Source: Pseudodesulfovibrio sp. JC047 (GTDB taxonomy: Bacteria; Desulfobacterota; Desulfovibrionia; Desulfovibrionales; Desulfovibrionaceae). From it: a DNA stretch of 64,000 nt. Below the pieces are notes generated by a model that was not told where the DNA came from, ran no database searches, and saw only the letters and a program-made list of their open reading frames with translations. Both the position numbers and the translations under genes were made by a program. The first letter of the stretch is position 1. Each line of letters begins with the position of its first letter. Below are positions 17,772-25,965 of this stretch, in pieces. Where the stretch lies: assembly GCF_010468615.1 (NCBI RefSeq), contig NZ_WUEH01000010.1, positions 86,228 to 150,227 on the forward strand, read 5' to 3'.

Positions 17772-18161
17772 ATGAAAATTTCGACACATGAAGGTATTGA
17801 CCAGTCATTATGCGGAGAACCGCTTGAAGTGAACGCGGGCACCAGTACGGTCCGTCTGCTCTGTCTGCCCTCCATGGCCGCAGATGACAGTGGTCTGATT
17901 CACGGCGGCTTCATTTTCGGACTGGCAGACTATGCGGCCATGCTTTCGATCAATCATCCCAATGTGGTCCTCGGCGCAGCGGACACCCGGTTCCTGAAAC
18001 CGTCCCGCGTCGGCGACACCCTTATTGCCCGAGCGCAGGACCAGACCCCAGAGGACCGCAAGCACCTCGTTCAGGTAGATGTTTCCTGTAATGACGACGT
18101 GGTTTTCAGCGGGACTTTCACCTGCTTCGTGCCGCAAAAGCACGTCCTGTCCAAAGAATAG
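17772..18161 (+). CDS. Hotdog-fold thioesterase
   Basis: A 129-residue single-domain hotdog protein of the PaaI/4HBT type. The family motif HGGFIFGLADYAAMLS includes the catalytic-type Asp on the hot-dog helix, and VVLGAADTRFLKPSRVGDTL is the usual following strand. These enzymes hydrolyse acyl-CoA or acyl-ACP thioesters. The start is set at ATG 17772, since GAGGATGGC gives an SD there; a GTG at 17757 lacks one. It is convergent with the acetoin operon and separated from it by a hairpin. Substrate cannot be told from the sequence. Confidence 0.8.
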   Translation: MKISTHEGIDQSLCGEPLEVNAGTSTVRLLCLPSMAADDSGLIHGGFIFGLADYAAMLSINHPNVVLGAADTRFLKPSRVGDTLIARAQDQTPEDRKHLVQVDVSCNDDVVFSGTFTCFVPQKHVLSKE

Positions 18162-18169
18162 TCACGCAT

Positions 18170-18206
18170 GGAAAAGGGCTGCCATATCAAAACGACAGCC
18201 CTTTCC
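18170..18206. terminator. Bidirectional terminator between the thioesterase and the aco operon
   Basis: GGAAAAGGGCTG (18170-18181) pairs with CAGCCCTTTCC (18196-18206) with one bulged A, between two converging genes. The stem can end transcription from both sides. Confidence 0.65.
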
Positions 18207-18217
18207 AAACCATGATT

Positions 18218-18526
18218 TCACGCAAAAAGCGTATCCCCGCTGGCGTTGTCCAGACCGGGATGAATATCGAACCGAACCACCCCCACCGGCACATCCACCG
18301 CCGCAGCAATGCGCGCGGTGCCCACTGATCCGAATCCGCCACACAACTCGATGGCGGCAATGCCTTCCGTGTCCACCAATTCCCGGGCAACGGTTTCGGC
18401 CTGAGCATAGTCATTGACGGCAACAGCCACCAATTCAACGGAATCAGTACGGACCCAATTCCGATGTCGGGCAGGTTCCCCTCCCGGTGCGATAAAAATG
18501 AATGCAGCTTTCAAAACAGTACTCAT
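18218..18526 (-). CDS. DUF6506-family protein of the acetoin operon
   Basis: A 102-residue protein matching the small uncharacterised family DUF6506 (KAAFIFIAPGG at the start, then ELCGGFGSVGTARIAAAV). It has no signal peptide or membrane segment. It is the last gene of the aco operon and overlaps the acoX stop (ATGA-type coupling), so it is made together with the acetoin dehydrogenase. The Gly-rich segment near residues 62-75 could bind a nucleotide or phosphate, but this is speculative. No function is known to me. Confidence 0.75.
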   Translation of the reverse strand: MSTVLKAAFIFIAPGGEPARHRNWVRTDSVELVAVAVNDYAQAETVARELVDTEGIAAIELCGGFGSVGTARIAAAVDVPVGVVRFDIHPGLDNASGDTLFA

Positions 18527-19530
18527 GATGATTCCTCATAGGGATACAGGTTGACAAAAAACCCTTTGGTTCGAGCCAAAGCCATGGTTGCAGGCACGTC
18601 AATGACCAACGGGCCTTCGGTATTCAATCGAATGCCAGCCGAGGCAGTCCTCGAAATCTCGACTTCACGTTCTCCATCCAGGGCAATGAGTCCGGGACGG
18701 GTATCGATGGGAAAAACGGTCCCCGGTGTCATCTCAGTCACTTCGCTGACCGGCACATCCGCAAACAACCCCGGTGCAATAGCCGCTGTAACGATCATGG
18801 ACGGATCGCCATCCAGCCGCAGGGCCAACCCACGAGGTTCCTCCGGCCTGATAGCCTGAAGCTGTCCGCCGATAGCAGACAAACCTATGGAACTGGCACT
18901 GCACCGAGTCATGAACAATTGTGGCACCTTGCTGATATCCCACACCGCTTTGGACGCGAGAAACACGTCGTCATACACAGCCGCGTCCACCAACGCCATG
19001 TCCACCACCCGATCATCAATCAGGATGTCGAACATGCAGGATCGAACGCAACACGCCTCGCACGGCAGTCGTCCGCACGCCACCAACCCGGCAGCCAGTC
19101 CGGCAATGGTGACCTCTCCCATTTGGGGAAAAACATTATTGGTCCCCGTGGAAACAGGGAGTATCGGAACCGCGCACGTCCCCTTGCAGGCCGCTCGACT
19201 GGTCCCATCCCCACCAAGCACGATAAGACACCGCGCGCCCAGGGTCTCCATGATTCCGGCCGCGACGGTGGTGTCGGTCTGGCTATTGCGAATGGGCATT
19301 TCCACCGCGTCCACCGGAATGGATGGGTGAATGGCATTCAAGGCCCGGGGAATAATGTCGTACCCGTCAGGCATATACAGAATCCGGGAAACTCCAGCCT
19401 GTTCAAGGCCGAGAATCAACCGCCGGACCATGCGTACTTTCTCCTGATTGTCAAAGACGCTGCCATGGGCCACAAGGCGGCGGATATCCTTTCCAGAGGC
19501 GGGATTTGCGAGAATTGCGACAGTACTCAA
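18523..19530 (-). CDS. acoX: AcoX-like ATP-NAD-kinase-family protein
   Basis: A 335-residue member of the ATP-NAD/AcoX kinase family. The nucleotide-binding core is seen in VAILANPASGKDIRR at the N-terminus, LIVLGGDGTSRAACK (the GGDG motif) and ILPVSTGTNNVFP. AcoX is encoded in many acetoin dehydrogenase operons, but its exact role is still unclear; it is not needed for the three-component reaction. Here it lies 60 bases after acoB and overlaps the DUF6506 gene by 4 bases. A regulatory or NADP-related function is an inference. The length is in the family range. Confidence 0.86.
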   Translation of the reverse strand: MSTVAILANPASGKDIRRLVAHGSVFDNQEKVRMVRRLILGLEQAGVSRILYMPDGYDIIPRALNAIHPSIPVDAVEMPIRNSQTDTTVAAGIMETLGARCLIVLGGDGTSRAACKGTCAVPILPVSTGTNNVFPQMGEVTIAGLAAGLVACGRLPCEACCVRSCMFDILIDDRVVDMALVDAAVYDDVFLASKAVWDISKVPQLFMTRCSASSIGLSAIGGQLQAIRPEEPRGLALRLDGDPSMIVTAAIAPGLFADVPVSEVTEMTPGTVFPIDTRPGLIALDGEREVEISRTASAGIRLNTEGPLVIDVPATMALARTKGFFVNLYPYEESS

Positions 19531-19590
19531 AAGGATGTCCTCGTGAAAGAAGCGGAAGAACAGGCTGTCCTGCTCTCCCGCTCCATTTGA

Positions 19591-20562
19591 TTAACGAATG
19601 CGTTTCACGGCCTCGACGATATTCCCTGAATCCGGGATATAGAATTGTTCCAGCGGCGGAGAAAAAGGCACCGGGCAGAACGGCGCACCCACCCGCTTGA
19701 TGGGAGCATCCAGATAGTCAAGCGCCTCTTCAGCGACCATGGCCGCGATCTCCGCGCCGGGACCGGCGAACTGCACGGCCTCATGCGCAATGACCAACGC
19801 GTGGGTCTTCTTGACGGAATTCACGATGGTCTCCGAGTCCAATGGCTGGAGGCACCGAGGGTCAACAACCTCCGCACTAATGCCTTCAGCCTGAAGTTTA
19901 TCAGCCGCATCCAGCGCAGAATGGACCATCAGCGAGGTCGCCACGATCGTGACATCAGTCCCTTCCCGTTTGATATCCGCCTTGCCGATATCAATGGTGT
20001 AACTTTCATCCGGCACTTCGCCGCTGATCCCATAGAGCAACTTGTGCTCAAGAAAGATCACCGGGTTGTCATCACGGATGGCACTGATGAGCAGTCCCTT
20101 GGCGTCATACGGGGTGGACGGAATGACCACCTTGAGACCAGGGATATGCATGAACCAGGATTCCAGGGATTGCGAATGTTGGGCAGCGGCCCCGATACCG
20201 GCTCCCTGGGGCATCCGCAGGGTCATGGGCACCGTGGCCTTGCCACCAAACATGAACCGCATTTTGGCGGCCTGGTTGAACAGTTGGTCCATGGCCACAC
20301 CGATGAAATCAACGAACATTAATTCGGCCACAGGGCGCAATCCCGCAACAGCCGCTCCACCGGCCGCGCCGACAATGGCGCTTTCCGTAATGGGCGTATC
20401 CTTGACACGCTCTTCGCCAAAGGTTTCGAACAGCCCCTGGGTCACGCCGAAGCACCCACCGAACTGCCCCACGTCCTCACCGAGAATGAACACGTTTTCG
20501 TCGCGCTCCATTTCCTGCCGCAACGCGTCATTGAGTGCCTGAAGATATGTTTTTTCGGACAT
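19591..20562 (-). CDS. acoB: Acetoin dehydrogenase E1 component, beta subunit
   Basis: A 323-residue transketolase-like beta subunit of the TPP-dependent E1 component. Recognisable parts are FILGEDVGQFGGCFGVTQGL, ITESAIVGAAGGAAVAGLRP, the central HSQSLESWFMHIPGLKVV and the C-terminal VIAHEAVQFAGPGAEIAA. With AcoA it cleaves acetoin and passes the acetaldehyde-derived unit to the lipoyl group of AcoC, giving acetyl-CoA and acetaldehyde. AcoA lies 50 bases upstream. The identity as acetoin rather than pyruvate dehydrogenase E1 rests mainly on the acoX and acoR neighbours. Confidence 0.9.
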   Translation of the reverse strand: MSEKTYLQALNDALRQEMERDENVFILGEDVGQFGGCFGVTQGLFETFGEERVKDTPITESAIVGAAGGAAVAGLRPVAELMFVDFIGVAMDQLFNQAAKMRFMFGGKATVPMTLRMPQGAGIGAAAQHSQSLESWFMHIPGLKVVIPSTPYDAKGLLISAIRDDNPVIFLEHKLLYGISGEVPDESYTIDIGKADIKREGTDVTIVATSLMVHSALDAADKLQAEGISAEVVDPRCLQPLDSETIVNSVKKTHALVIAHEAVQFAGPGAEIAAMVAEEALDYLDAPIKRVGAPFCPVPFSPPLEQFYIPDSGNIVEAVKRIR

Positions 20563-20611
20563 TGTTCTCTCCGTTTAAGAGTCTATTGATTCATGAAAAA
20601 AGTCACACCGG

Positions 20612-21571
20612 CTAGGCGTAGACATCATCCATCAACGCACTGGTCTGCGGCATGGGGCTTTCCTTGGCAAAAGCCACTGCCTCATCAACATCCTTGGCAA
20701 TGCGTTCCTTGATCGCGGCCACGTCCTTCTTGGACAGGGTCTTGCTTTCCAACAGCTTGGCTTCAAATCGAGGAATGGGGTCCTTGGCCATCCATTCTTC
20801 CAATTCCTCGGCGCACCGATACACACAGGCATCCCCTTCGAAATGCCCACGCCACCGATAGGTCTTGCATTCGATCAACGAGGGGCCTTCCCCGTTTCTG
20901 GCGCGCTTGACGGCTTCGGAAACGGCTTCGTGCACGGCGAGGACATCATTGCCGTCCACCACGACACCAGGCATGTCATAGGCAGCGGCACGATCCGCGA
21001 TATCCACCACGGCCATGGACTTGCACTGCGGGCAGGAAATGCCATAGCCATTGTTCTCATTGACAAAAACAAGCGGGAGCTTCCAGGCGCTGGCCATATT
21101 CAAGGCTTCCTGCGTGGTTCCCTGATTGGACGCGCCATCACCAAAAAAGCACAGGGCGACCTGATCGCTCTTCTTGTACTTCGCGGCAAAGGCGGCTCCC
21201 ACGGCCAAGGGACCACCGCCACCCACGATGCCATTGGCACCGAGAATGCCAAGATCAAGGTCAGCAATGTGCATTGACCCGCCCTTTCCCTTGCAATAGC
21301 CGGTCTGGCGTCCGAAAATTTCAGCCATCATCAATTTCAGATCTCCGCCTTTGGCCAAAAGATGCCCGTGCCCACGGTGGGTACTGGTCATCATGTCAGT
21401 CTCGGTCAGGGCTGAACAGGCACCCGTGGCCACTGCCTCTTCACCAAGATACAGATGGACAAAACCCGGAATCTCGCCTGCGGCGAAGAATTCCTGCAAC
21501 TGCTGCTCGAACAGACGAATCCTGTTCATGGTTTCAAACATGTGAATCAATGTCTTCTTGCTGAGAGCCAT
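20612..21571 (-). CDS. acoA: Acetoin dehydrogenase E1 component, alpha subunit
   Basis: A 319-residue E1 alpha subunit. The TPP-binding motif is GDGASNQGTTQEALNMA followed about 20 residues later by NENNGYGIS, and the active-site histidine region THRGHGHLLAKG is intact. It works with AcoB on acetoin. The start at 21571 has AGGAGAGAAAACA upstream. It follows the Lin0512 gene closely (18 bases) in the operon transcribed from 23.4 kb. Pyruvate dehydrogenase E1-alpha has the same fold, so context decides the name. Confidence 0.9.
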   Translation of the reverse strand: MALSKKTLIHMFETMNRIRLFEQQLQEFFAAGEIPGFVHLYLGEEAVATGACSALTETDMMTSTHRGHGHLLAKGGDLKLMMAEIFGRQTGYCKGKGGSMHIADLDLGILGANGIVGGGGPLAVGAAFAAKYKKSDQVALCFFGDGASNQGTTQEALNMASAWKLPLVFVNENNGYGISCPQCKSMAVVDIADRAAAYDMPGVVVDGNDVLAVHEAVSEAVKRARNGEGPSLIECKTYRWRGHFEGDACVYRCAEELEEWMAKDPIPRFEAKLLESKTLSKKDVAAIKERIAKDVDEAVAFAKESPMPQTSALMDDVYA

Positions 21572-21589
21572 TGTTTTCTCTCCTGTACG

Positions 21590-22018
21590 TTATATGGCCT
21601 TGGCGGCGCATCCGCAGGCCGATTTACTCGATCCATTCTCTTGTGCGTCCACCCCATCCGTTTCAATGGAAACAGTCAGGGCGGCGCAGGCCACGACAAT
21701 AGAGCGCACCCCGGGGGCGAAACAGGGCACTTCGATCCCCGGGACACGCAGGCCGCCGGAGGTCACTGTCAAAGTGGTTTCACCAATGGGAATACTGGCG
21801 AGGACCGCCTCGCGGTCCACACCTTCCGGGTCCGGGACCGCCACATCCGCATGGACATGCACTCCCTGAAAACGGTCTCGACCACAGATTTCCACAATGC
21901 CGCACAAACAGACACGCGACACCGCATCACGCACCGCCCGCACTGCGGCCTTGGTCATGTCTTCGCCATGCAGATCAGCCGCATAGCCAAGTTCGATAGC
22001 GAATCGTTCCATGGTCAT
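21590..22018 (-). CDS. Lin0512-family protein of the acetoin operon
   Basis: A 142-residue protein of the uncharacterised Lin0512 family: RFAIELGYAADLHGEDMTKA at the start and AVRAVRDAVSRV after it match the family pattern. A C-terminal tail of about 25 residues (DAQENGSSKSACGCAAKAI) with a CGC cysteine pair looks like an addition that could bind metal or form a disulfide. It sits between acoC and acoA with gaps of 9 and 18 bases, so it is co-transcribed. GGAGGACCCC precedes the ATG at 22018. Function is unknown; frequent company with TPP-dependent dehydrogenase operons would suggest an accessory role. Confidence 0.72.
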   Translation of the reverse strand: MTMERFAIELGYAADLHGEDMTKAAVRAVRDAVSRVCLCGIVEICGRDRFQGVHVHADVAVPDPEGVDREAVLASIPIGETTLTVTSGGLRVPGIEVPCFAPGVRSIVVACAALTVSIETDGVDAQENGSSKSACGCAAKAI

Positions 22019-22027
22019 GGGGTCCTC

Positions 22028-23365
22028 CTAGACGATCATCAGGCCGGGATGTTCCAGCATGTCTCCCAGCTCTCGCAGGAAGGTCATGGCCGGTGCCCCA
22101 TCCGTCGCCATATGGTTGAAGGTCAACGACAGGGTCATCATCTGGCGAATGCATATTTCTCCGTCATGCACGGCCGGTTTTTCGACCACACGCCCCACAC
22201 CCAAAATCCCGGTTTCCGGCGGATTGAGAATGGGAGTGAATCCGTCCATGCCGAGCATACTCACGTTGCTGATGGTGAAAGTCCCGCCAGAGATTTCATC
22301 CATGTTCAATCCGCCGTCTCGCGCCCGGCCAGCCACATCACGGACCTCGGTCTTGAGGGCTTCCAGACCATAGGTGTCAGCCTGTTTGACATTGGGAACA
22401 ATCAACCCGTTGGGAATGGAGACGGCAATGCCGAGATTGACATGCTCATGCAGATGGACGCCGTCTTCCTGAAGTGTGGAATTCATGACCGGATGCCGTT
22501 TGAGCGCACGGCATACCGCATAGGCAATGATGTCGTTGTACGACAGGCGATACTGTGCGTCGCGTTTATTCCGCTCCAATAAACGGGTACGCAACTGGAC
22601 CATTTCCGTCACATCCAGCTCGACAAAGACAGTCAGTTGAGCGGCGTTCTGCAAACTCCCCTGCATATTTTCTGCAATAAGTTGGCGAACTCCTTCCATG
22701 GGAATCACGGTCTCCCCGGATGCCACCAGCGGCACGACAGCGGTTTGTTCCGCCACCGGGTTCATGGCCCGCAGGATATCCGCCTTGGTAATCCGTCCGC
22801 CTTCGCCCGTTCCCGAAACCAGCGTGAGATCGACTCCCTGCTTTCGGGCGAATTCGATGGCCTTCGGACTGGCGTTCACCCCATCCGGAACGGCATCAGC
22901 AGCGGTCTGCACATCTTTCATGGTAATACGCCCACCAGAGCCGGTGGCGGTGACCATGGACAAATCAACGTGCAGCTCCCGAGCCAGTCTGCGAGCGGCG
23001 GGCATGGCTCTGACAAAAGATTTTTCTGTCTTCGAATCCACACGATCTTCAGTCGCCGCAGCCGGTGCCGCTGCGTCATCAACGGCGTCGGCTGTCGATT
23101 CGGACGCACCCGCTTCAACGTTTTCGCCCGGAGCGGCGATCACGGCCACAACAGACTGCACAACAGCGACATCCCCTTCCGGGACAATGATTTTCGCCAA
23201 GACACCGCTGGCAGGGGCCTCAACCGAGTTGGTAATCTTGTCGGTCTCCACTTCAAACAAAGGCTCCCCGGCTTCTACCGTCTCACCTTCGCCCTTGAGC
23301 CAACGAACGACCTTTCCTTCCTTCATGGTCAGGCCCCATTTGGGCATAATCACATCTTGAGCCAT
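22028..23365 (-). CDS. acoC: Acetoin dehydrogenase E2 (dihydrolipoamide acetyltransferase)
   Basis: A 445-residue E2. Residues 1-78 form a lipoyl domain with lipoyl-lysine in VETDKITNSVEA. Two peripheral subunit-binding domains follow: AARRLARELHVDLSMVTATG (about 125-160) and AIEFARKQGVDLTLVSGTG (about 175-210). The catalytic domain fills the rest and ends with the active-site NHMATDGAPA. Most E2 proteins have a single binding domain. The start is placed at ATG 23365, after AGGAGGACTTGGTT; an upstream in-frame extension is not needed. It is the first gene after the sigma-54 promoter. No E3 (dihydrolipoamide dehydrogenase) gene is in the operon, so E3 must come from elsewhere. Confidence 0.92.
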   Translation of the reverse strand: MAQDVIMPKWGLTMKEGKVVRWLKGEGETVEAGEPLFEVETDKITNSVEAPASGVLAKIIVPEGDVAVVQSVVAVIAAPGENVEAGASESTADAVDDAAAPAAATEDRVDSKTEKSFVRAMPAARRLARELHVDLSMVTATGSGGRITMKDVQTAADAVPDGVNASPKAIEFARKQGVDLTLVSGTGEGGRITKADILRAMNPVAEQTAVVPLVASGETVIPMEGVRQLIAENMQGSLQNAAQLTVFVELDVTEMVQLRTRLLERNKRDAQYRLSYNDIIAYAVCRALKRHPVMNSTLQEDGVHLHEHVNLGIAVSIPNGLIVPNVKQADTYGLEALKTEVRDVAGRARDGGLNMDEISGGTFTISNVSMLGMDGFTPILNPPETGILGVGRVVEKPAVHDGEICIRQMMTLSLTFNHMATDGAPAMTFLRELGDMLEHPGLMIV

Positions 23366-23407
23366 AACCAAGTCCTCCTGGTTTGTTTGCATATGTTGCA
23401 CAGGGAA

Positions 23408-23425
23408 TTGCAACGGGGGTGCCAA
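23408..23425 (-). promoter_or_regulatory. Sigma-54 promoter of the aco operon
   Basis: On the minus strand TTGGCACCCCCGTTGCAA matches the RpoN consensus TGGCAC-N5-TTGCA completely, with GG and GC 10 bases apart. The predicted start at about 23398 gives a leader of roughly 33 bases before acoC. Confidence 0.88.
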
Positions 23426-23489
23426 GAGTCTTTTTCAATCAATATCAAGATGTTCAATAAAATCGGATCAAAACGAGAGTCTATAAAGT

Positions 23490-23504
23490 GTTCAGCCTCC
23501 GAAC
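23490..23504. promoter_or_regulatory. Promoter-proximal activator site upstream of aco
   Basis: Palindrome GTTC-N7-GAAC (flanked to TGTTC...GAACA), about 65-80 bases upstream of the -24 box. The same motif and spacing occurs again at 23594, so it is a good candidate AcoR-binding site. Confidence 0.55.
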
Positions 23505-23593
23505 AGCAGCAAACAGCGGACAGGCAGACAGGAAAAAAGCAATCCATCACACCGGGATATCTGACACAATCATAAAGGCGATCATCTATTTGC

Positions 23594-23608
23594 GTTCGAA
23601 TATTGAAC
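23594..23608. promoter_or_regulatory. Promoter-distal activator site upstream of aco
   Basis: Second GTTC-N7-GAAC palindrome, centred 104 bases from the first, close to ten helical turns, which would place both sites on the same DNA face. It lies about 85 bases before the acoR start and could also serve in autoregulation. Confidence 0.55.
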
Positions 23609-23687
23609 ACTTGACAGAATGAAGTGCTTGCAGGAGAGAATATGAGCGATCCCCATGATTTCACCTGTGTCAGTCTGGAGGTTACAC

Positions 23688-25760
23688 ATGCACTTGCTCC
23701 TCAGAGATGGAAACGGTTTCGAAATACATCGCGACCCGAATACCCCTGAACATCCCGTGCCATTGGTCCTGTCCCGGTCCAGTCGGCAACGCGCGGCCCA
23801 GGTGGATGCCTCCAACTGGAAACGCTTTGTGAATGGCAAGTCCATGACCTCCCCGGATGTGGACCCGATTCTGCTTGATTCATGGCAACGGTGTATGGAC
23901 ATGGCGGTTGACCCTGCCCCCCGCAGTTGTTGGGATTTTCTGCCCATGGAACAGATGAAACCATTCACCACCACATTGGAACGGATTTGTGATGGCATCG
24001 AATCAACGGTCTATGAAGGGATCAAGGGGAAAAACCTGCTGATGACCATCACCAACGCCGAAGGACGGGTGGCCCGAACGTCCGGTGATCTGGACGTGCT
24101 TCGCCAGGCAGACACACTCAACTTCGGCCCGGGGGCCAACTGGGCGGAATCCAGTGTCGGGACCAATGCCATCGGCACAGCCTTGGCCACTGGCCGCCCC
24201 ATGCAGGTCTTTGCCTCGGAACATTTCTGCCAGAGTCACCACAGTTGGAATTGCTCGGCGGCCCCGATCCTTGACCCTCGCGGCAACATCTGGGGCTGTT
24301 TCGATATTTCCGGCCCCAAGGATTCCGACCACACCAACGCACTGGAACTGGTCCAGAATGCCGCACGCGCTCTGGAACACCAATTGAGCCGTCTCTACTG
24401 TTCCGAGCTTGAGAACCAGATGACCTCACTTTTTTCATCCATGTTCAACTCGGTCATGACCGGCGTGCTGTTTCTCAACAAGACAGGACGCATCACCAGC
24501 GCCAACACCATCGCGGAGCTGTTGCTCAGTCCCGAAGGCATTCCTCTGCGAGGGCACAATGCCGAAGAATTCTTTGACCTGGCCCCCTATCTCGCCCAGC
24601 AGAAAAACGCCTCTCTGTGCGACCCGGTCACCATTCACGCCCTAAAAAGACCTTCCCTGTTCATCAGGGCCATGCCTACCTTCAGCGCCAGTGGCACCTG
24701 GCTCGACACCATTGTCACTGTCAGCGAAACGCAACGGTCTCACCCGATGGCGGTCGGACAGGATATTCAAAAAACATCCACTGCCTCGAAAAAAAAACCG
24801 ATCAAGGGATTTGAGCATGTCCTGTATGGCAGCACGGCCATGCACCGAACTATTGAAAAAGCGGCCAGCGCATCCAGGACACCGTCCACCATCCTGCTCA
24901 CCGGCGAATCCGGCACGGGCAAGGAACTGTTCGCCAAGGGCATCCATCTGGCCGGACCTCGGTCAAAAAAACCATTTGTAGCAGTAAACTGCGGCGCATT
25001 GTCCAAGGAACTGGTCCACAGCGAACTCTTCGGATATCGCGAAGGAGCCTTTACCGGGGCTGTCAAACAGGGGCGCATTGGCAAATTTCAGAAAGCGGAC
25101 ACCGGCGTACTCTTTCTGGATGAAATTTCGGAAATGCCCAAATCACAGCAGGTCAACCTGCTTCGCGCGCTGGAAGAACGGGCCATTGTGCCGGTCGGCG
25201 GGACCACCCCCATTCCCGTGGATGTCAAAATCATTGCCGCGACGAACAAGAATCTTTTGGAACGCGTCGAACAAGGCCGTTTCCGGGAAGATCTCTATTA
25301 CCGATTGAATGTGGTTTCCATTCATATCCCGCCCCTTCGGGAACGGGGCAACGATGTCAACCTCTTGGCCGACGTCCATTTGAAACGTCTCTGTTCCTCC
25401 TTTGATATTCCCTGTCCGGAAATTCCGTCGGATGTCCGAAAAATCTTCATGGCCCACGACTGGCCCGGCAATGTGCGGGAACTCATCAACTGTCTGGAAT
25501 ATGCTGCCAACACCCTGTCTGGTCCTGTGTTATTGCCTGAGCACCTGCCCCACGCCCTTTCAAAAAGAAGCACGGATCAGGCTGAAGGAAGTGGACCGGC
25601 ACCGCAAGGACGGGAGTTTCATCTGAAACAACGCGAGGCAGACGCCATCCGCGAAGCACTGGATTTTCACGACGGCAACATCAGCAAGACAGCCAAGGCG
25701 CTCGGCATTGGTCGAAACACGTTATATGCCAAAATGGCCCGCTATCACATCGCACTCTGA
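23688..25760 (+). CDS. acoR: Sigma-54-dependent acetoin regulator AcoR
   Basis: A 690-residue bacterial enhancer-binding protein. The N-terminal 60-210 region is a GAF-like sensor (FGPGANWAESSVGTNAIGTA, SCSAAPILDPRGN-like segment), followed by a PAS-like domain near 240-340. The AAA+ domain carries Walker A GESGTGKE at about 405 and the sigma-54-contacting GAFTGA at about 452. A Fis-type HTH ends the protein (KTAKALGIGRNTLYAKM). The start is set at ATG 23688 behind GGAGG; an earlier in-frame ATG at 23655 has no SD. Divergence from the aco operon and its perfect -24/-12 promoter support the assignment as its activator. Confidence 0.9.
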   Translation: MHLLLRDGNGFEIHRDPNTPEHPVPLVLSRSSRQRAAQVDASNWKRFVNGKSMTSPDVDPILLDSWQRCMDMAVDPAPRSCWDFLPMEQMKPFTTTLERICDGIESTVYEGIKGKNLLMTITNAEGRVARTSGDLDVLRQADTLNFGPGANWAESSVGTNAIGTALATGRPMQVFASEHFCQSHHSWNCSAAPILDPRGNIWGCFDISGPKDSDHTNALELVQNAARALEHQLSRLYCSELENQMTSLFSSMFNSVMTGVLFLNKTGRITSANTIAELLLSPEGIPLRGHNAEEFFDLAPYLAQQKNASLCDPVTIHALKRPSLFIRAMPTFSASGTWLDTIVTVSETQRSHPMAVGQDIQKTSTASKKKPIKGFEHVLYGSTAMHRTIEKAASASRTPSTILLTGESGTGKELFAKGIHLAGPRSKKPFVAVNCGALSKELVHSELFGYREGAFTGAVKQGRIGKFQKADTGVLFLDEISEMPKSQQVNLLRALEERAIVPVGGTTPIPVDVKIIAATNKNLLERVEQGRFREDLYYRLNVVSIHIPPLRERGNDVNLLADVHLKRLCSSFDIPCPEIPSDVRKIFMAHDWPGNVRELINCLEYAANTLSGPVLLPEHLPHALSKRSTDQAEGSGPAPQGREFHLKQREADAIREALDFHDGNISKTAKALGIGRNTLYAKMARYHIAL

Positions 25761-25828
25761 GGACAGCCGAGAACCTCGGTTCATGTCACCACAAAGACAC
25801 ACTGATATGACACTCCATTAAAAAGACA

Positions 25829-25860
25829 AGGCCGAGGCGAACACACTGTCGCCTCGGCCT
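25829..25860. terminator. Terminator between acoR and apbE
   Basis: Perfect 11-base arms AGGCCGAGGCG (25829-25839) and CGCCTCGGCCT (25850-25860). The minus-strand side continues into TGTCTTTTT, so it would best stop transcription coming from apbE. Confidence 0.75.
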
Positions 25861-25899
25861 GATCGTTGTCGTGCAGCTATGTCAAGGTTGCCCTGAAAA

Positions 25900-25932
25900 C
25901 CAGAGGCCCGTCAAAACGAAACGGACCTCTGG
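25900..25932. terminator. Second hairpin close to the apbE end
   Basis: CCAGAGGCCCGT (25900-25911) pairs with ACGGACCTCTGG (25921-25932) apart from one C-A mismatch. It sits between apbE and the stronger terminator and may add to it or protect the mRNA end. Confidence 0.45.
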
Positions 25933-25965
25933 GACTGCCGGTATTCTCTGCTTGTTCATTCGAAC

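Noticed and set aside
23611..23643. Sigma-70 promoter for acoR built on TTGACA at 23611
   Set aside because: No acceptable -10 box at 16-18 bases; the best candidate is at 21.
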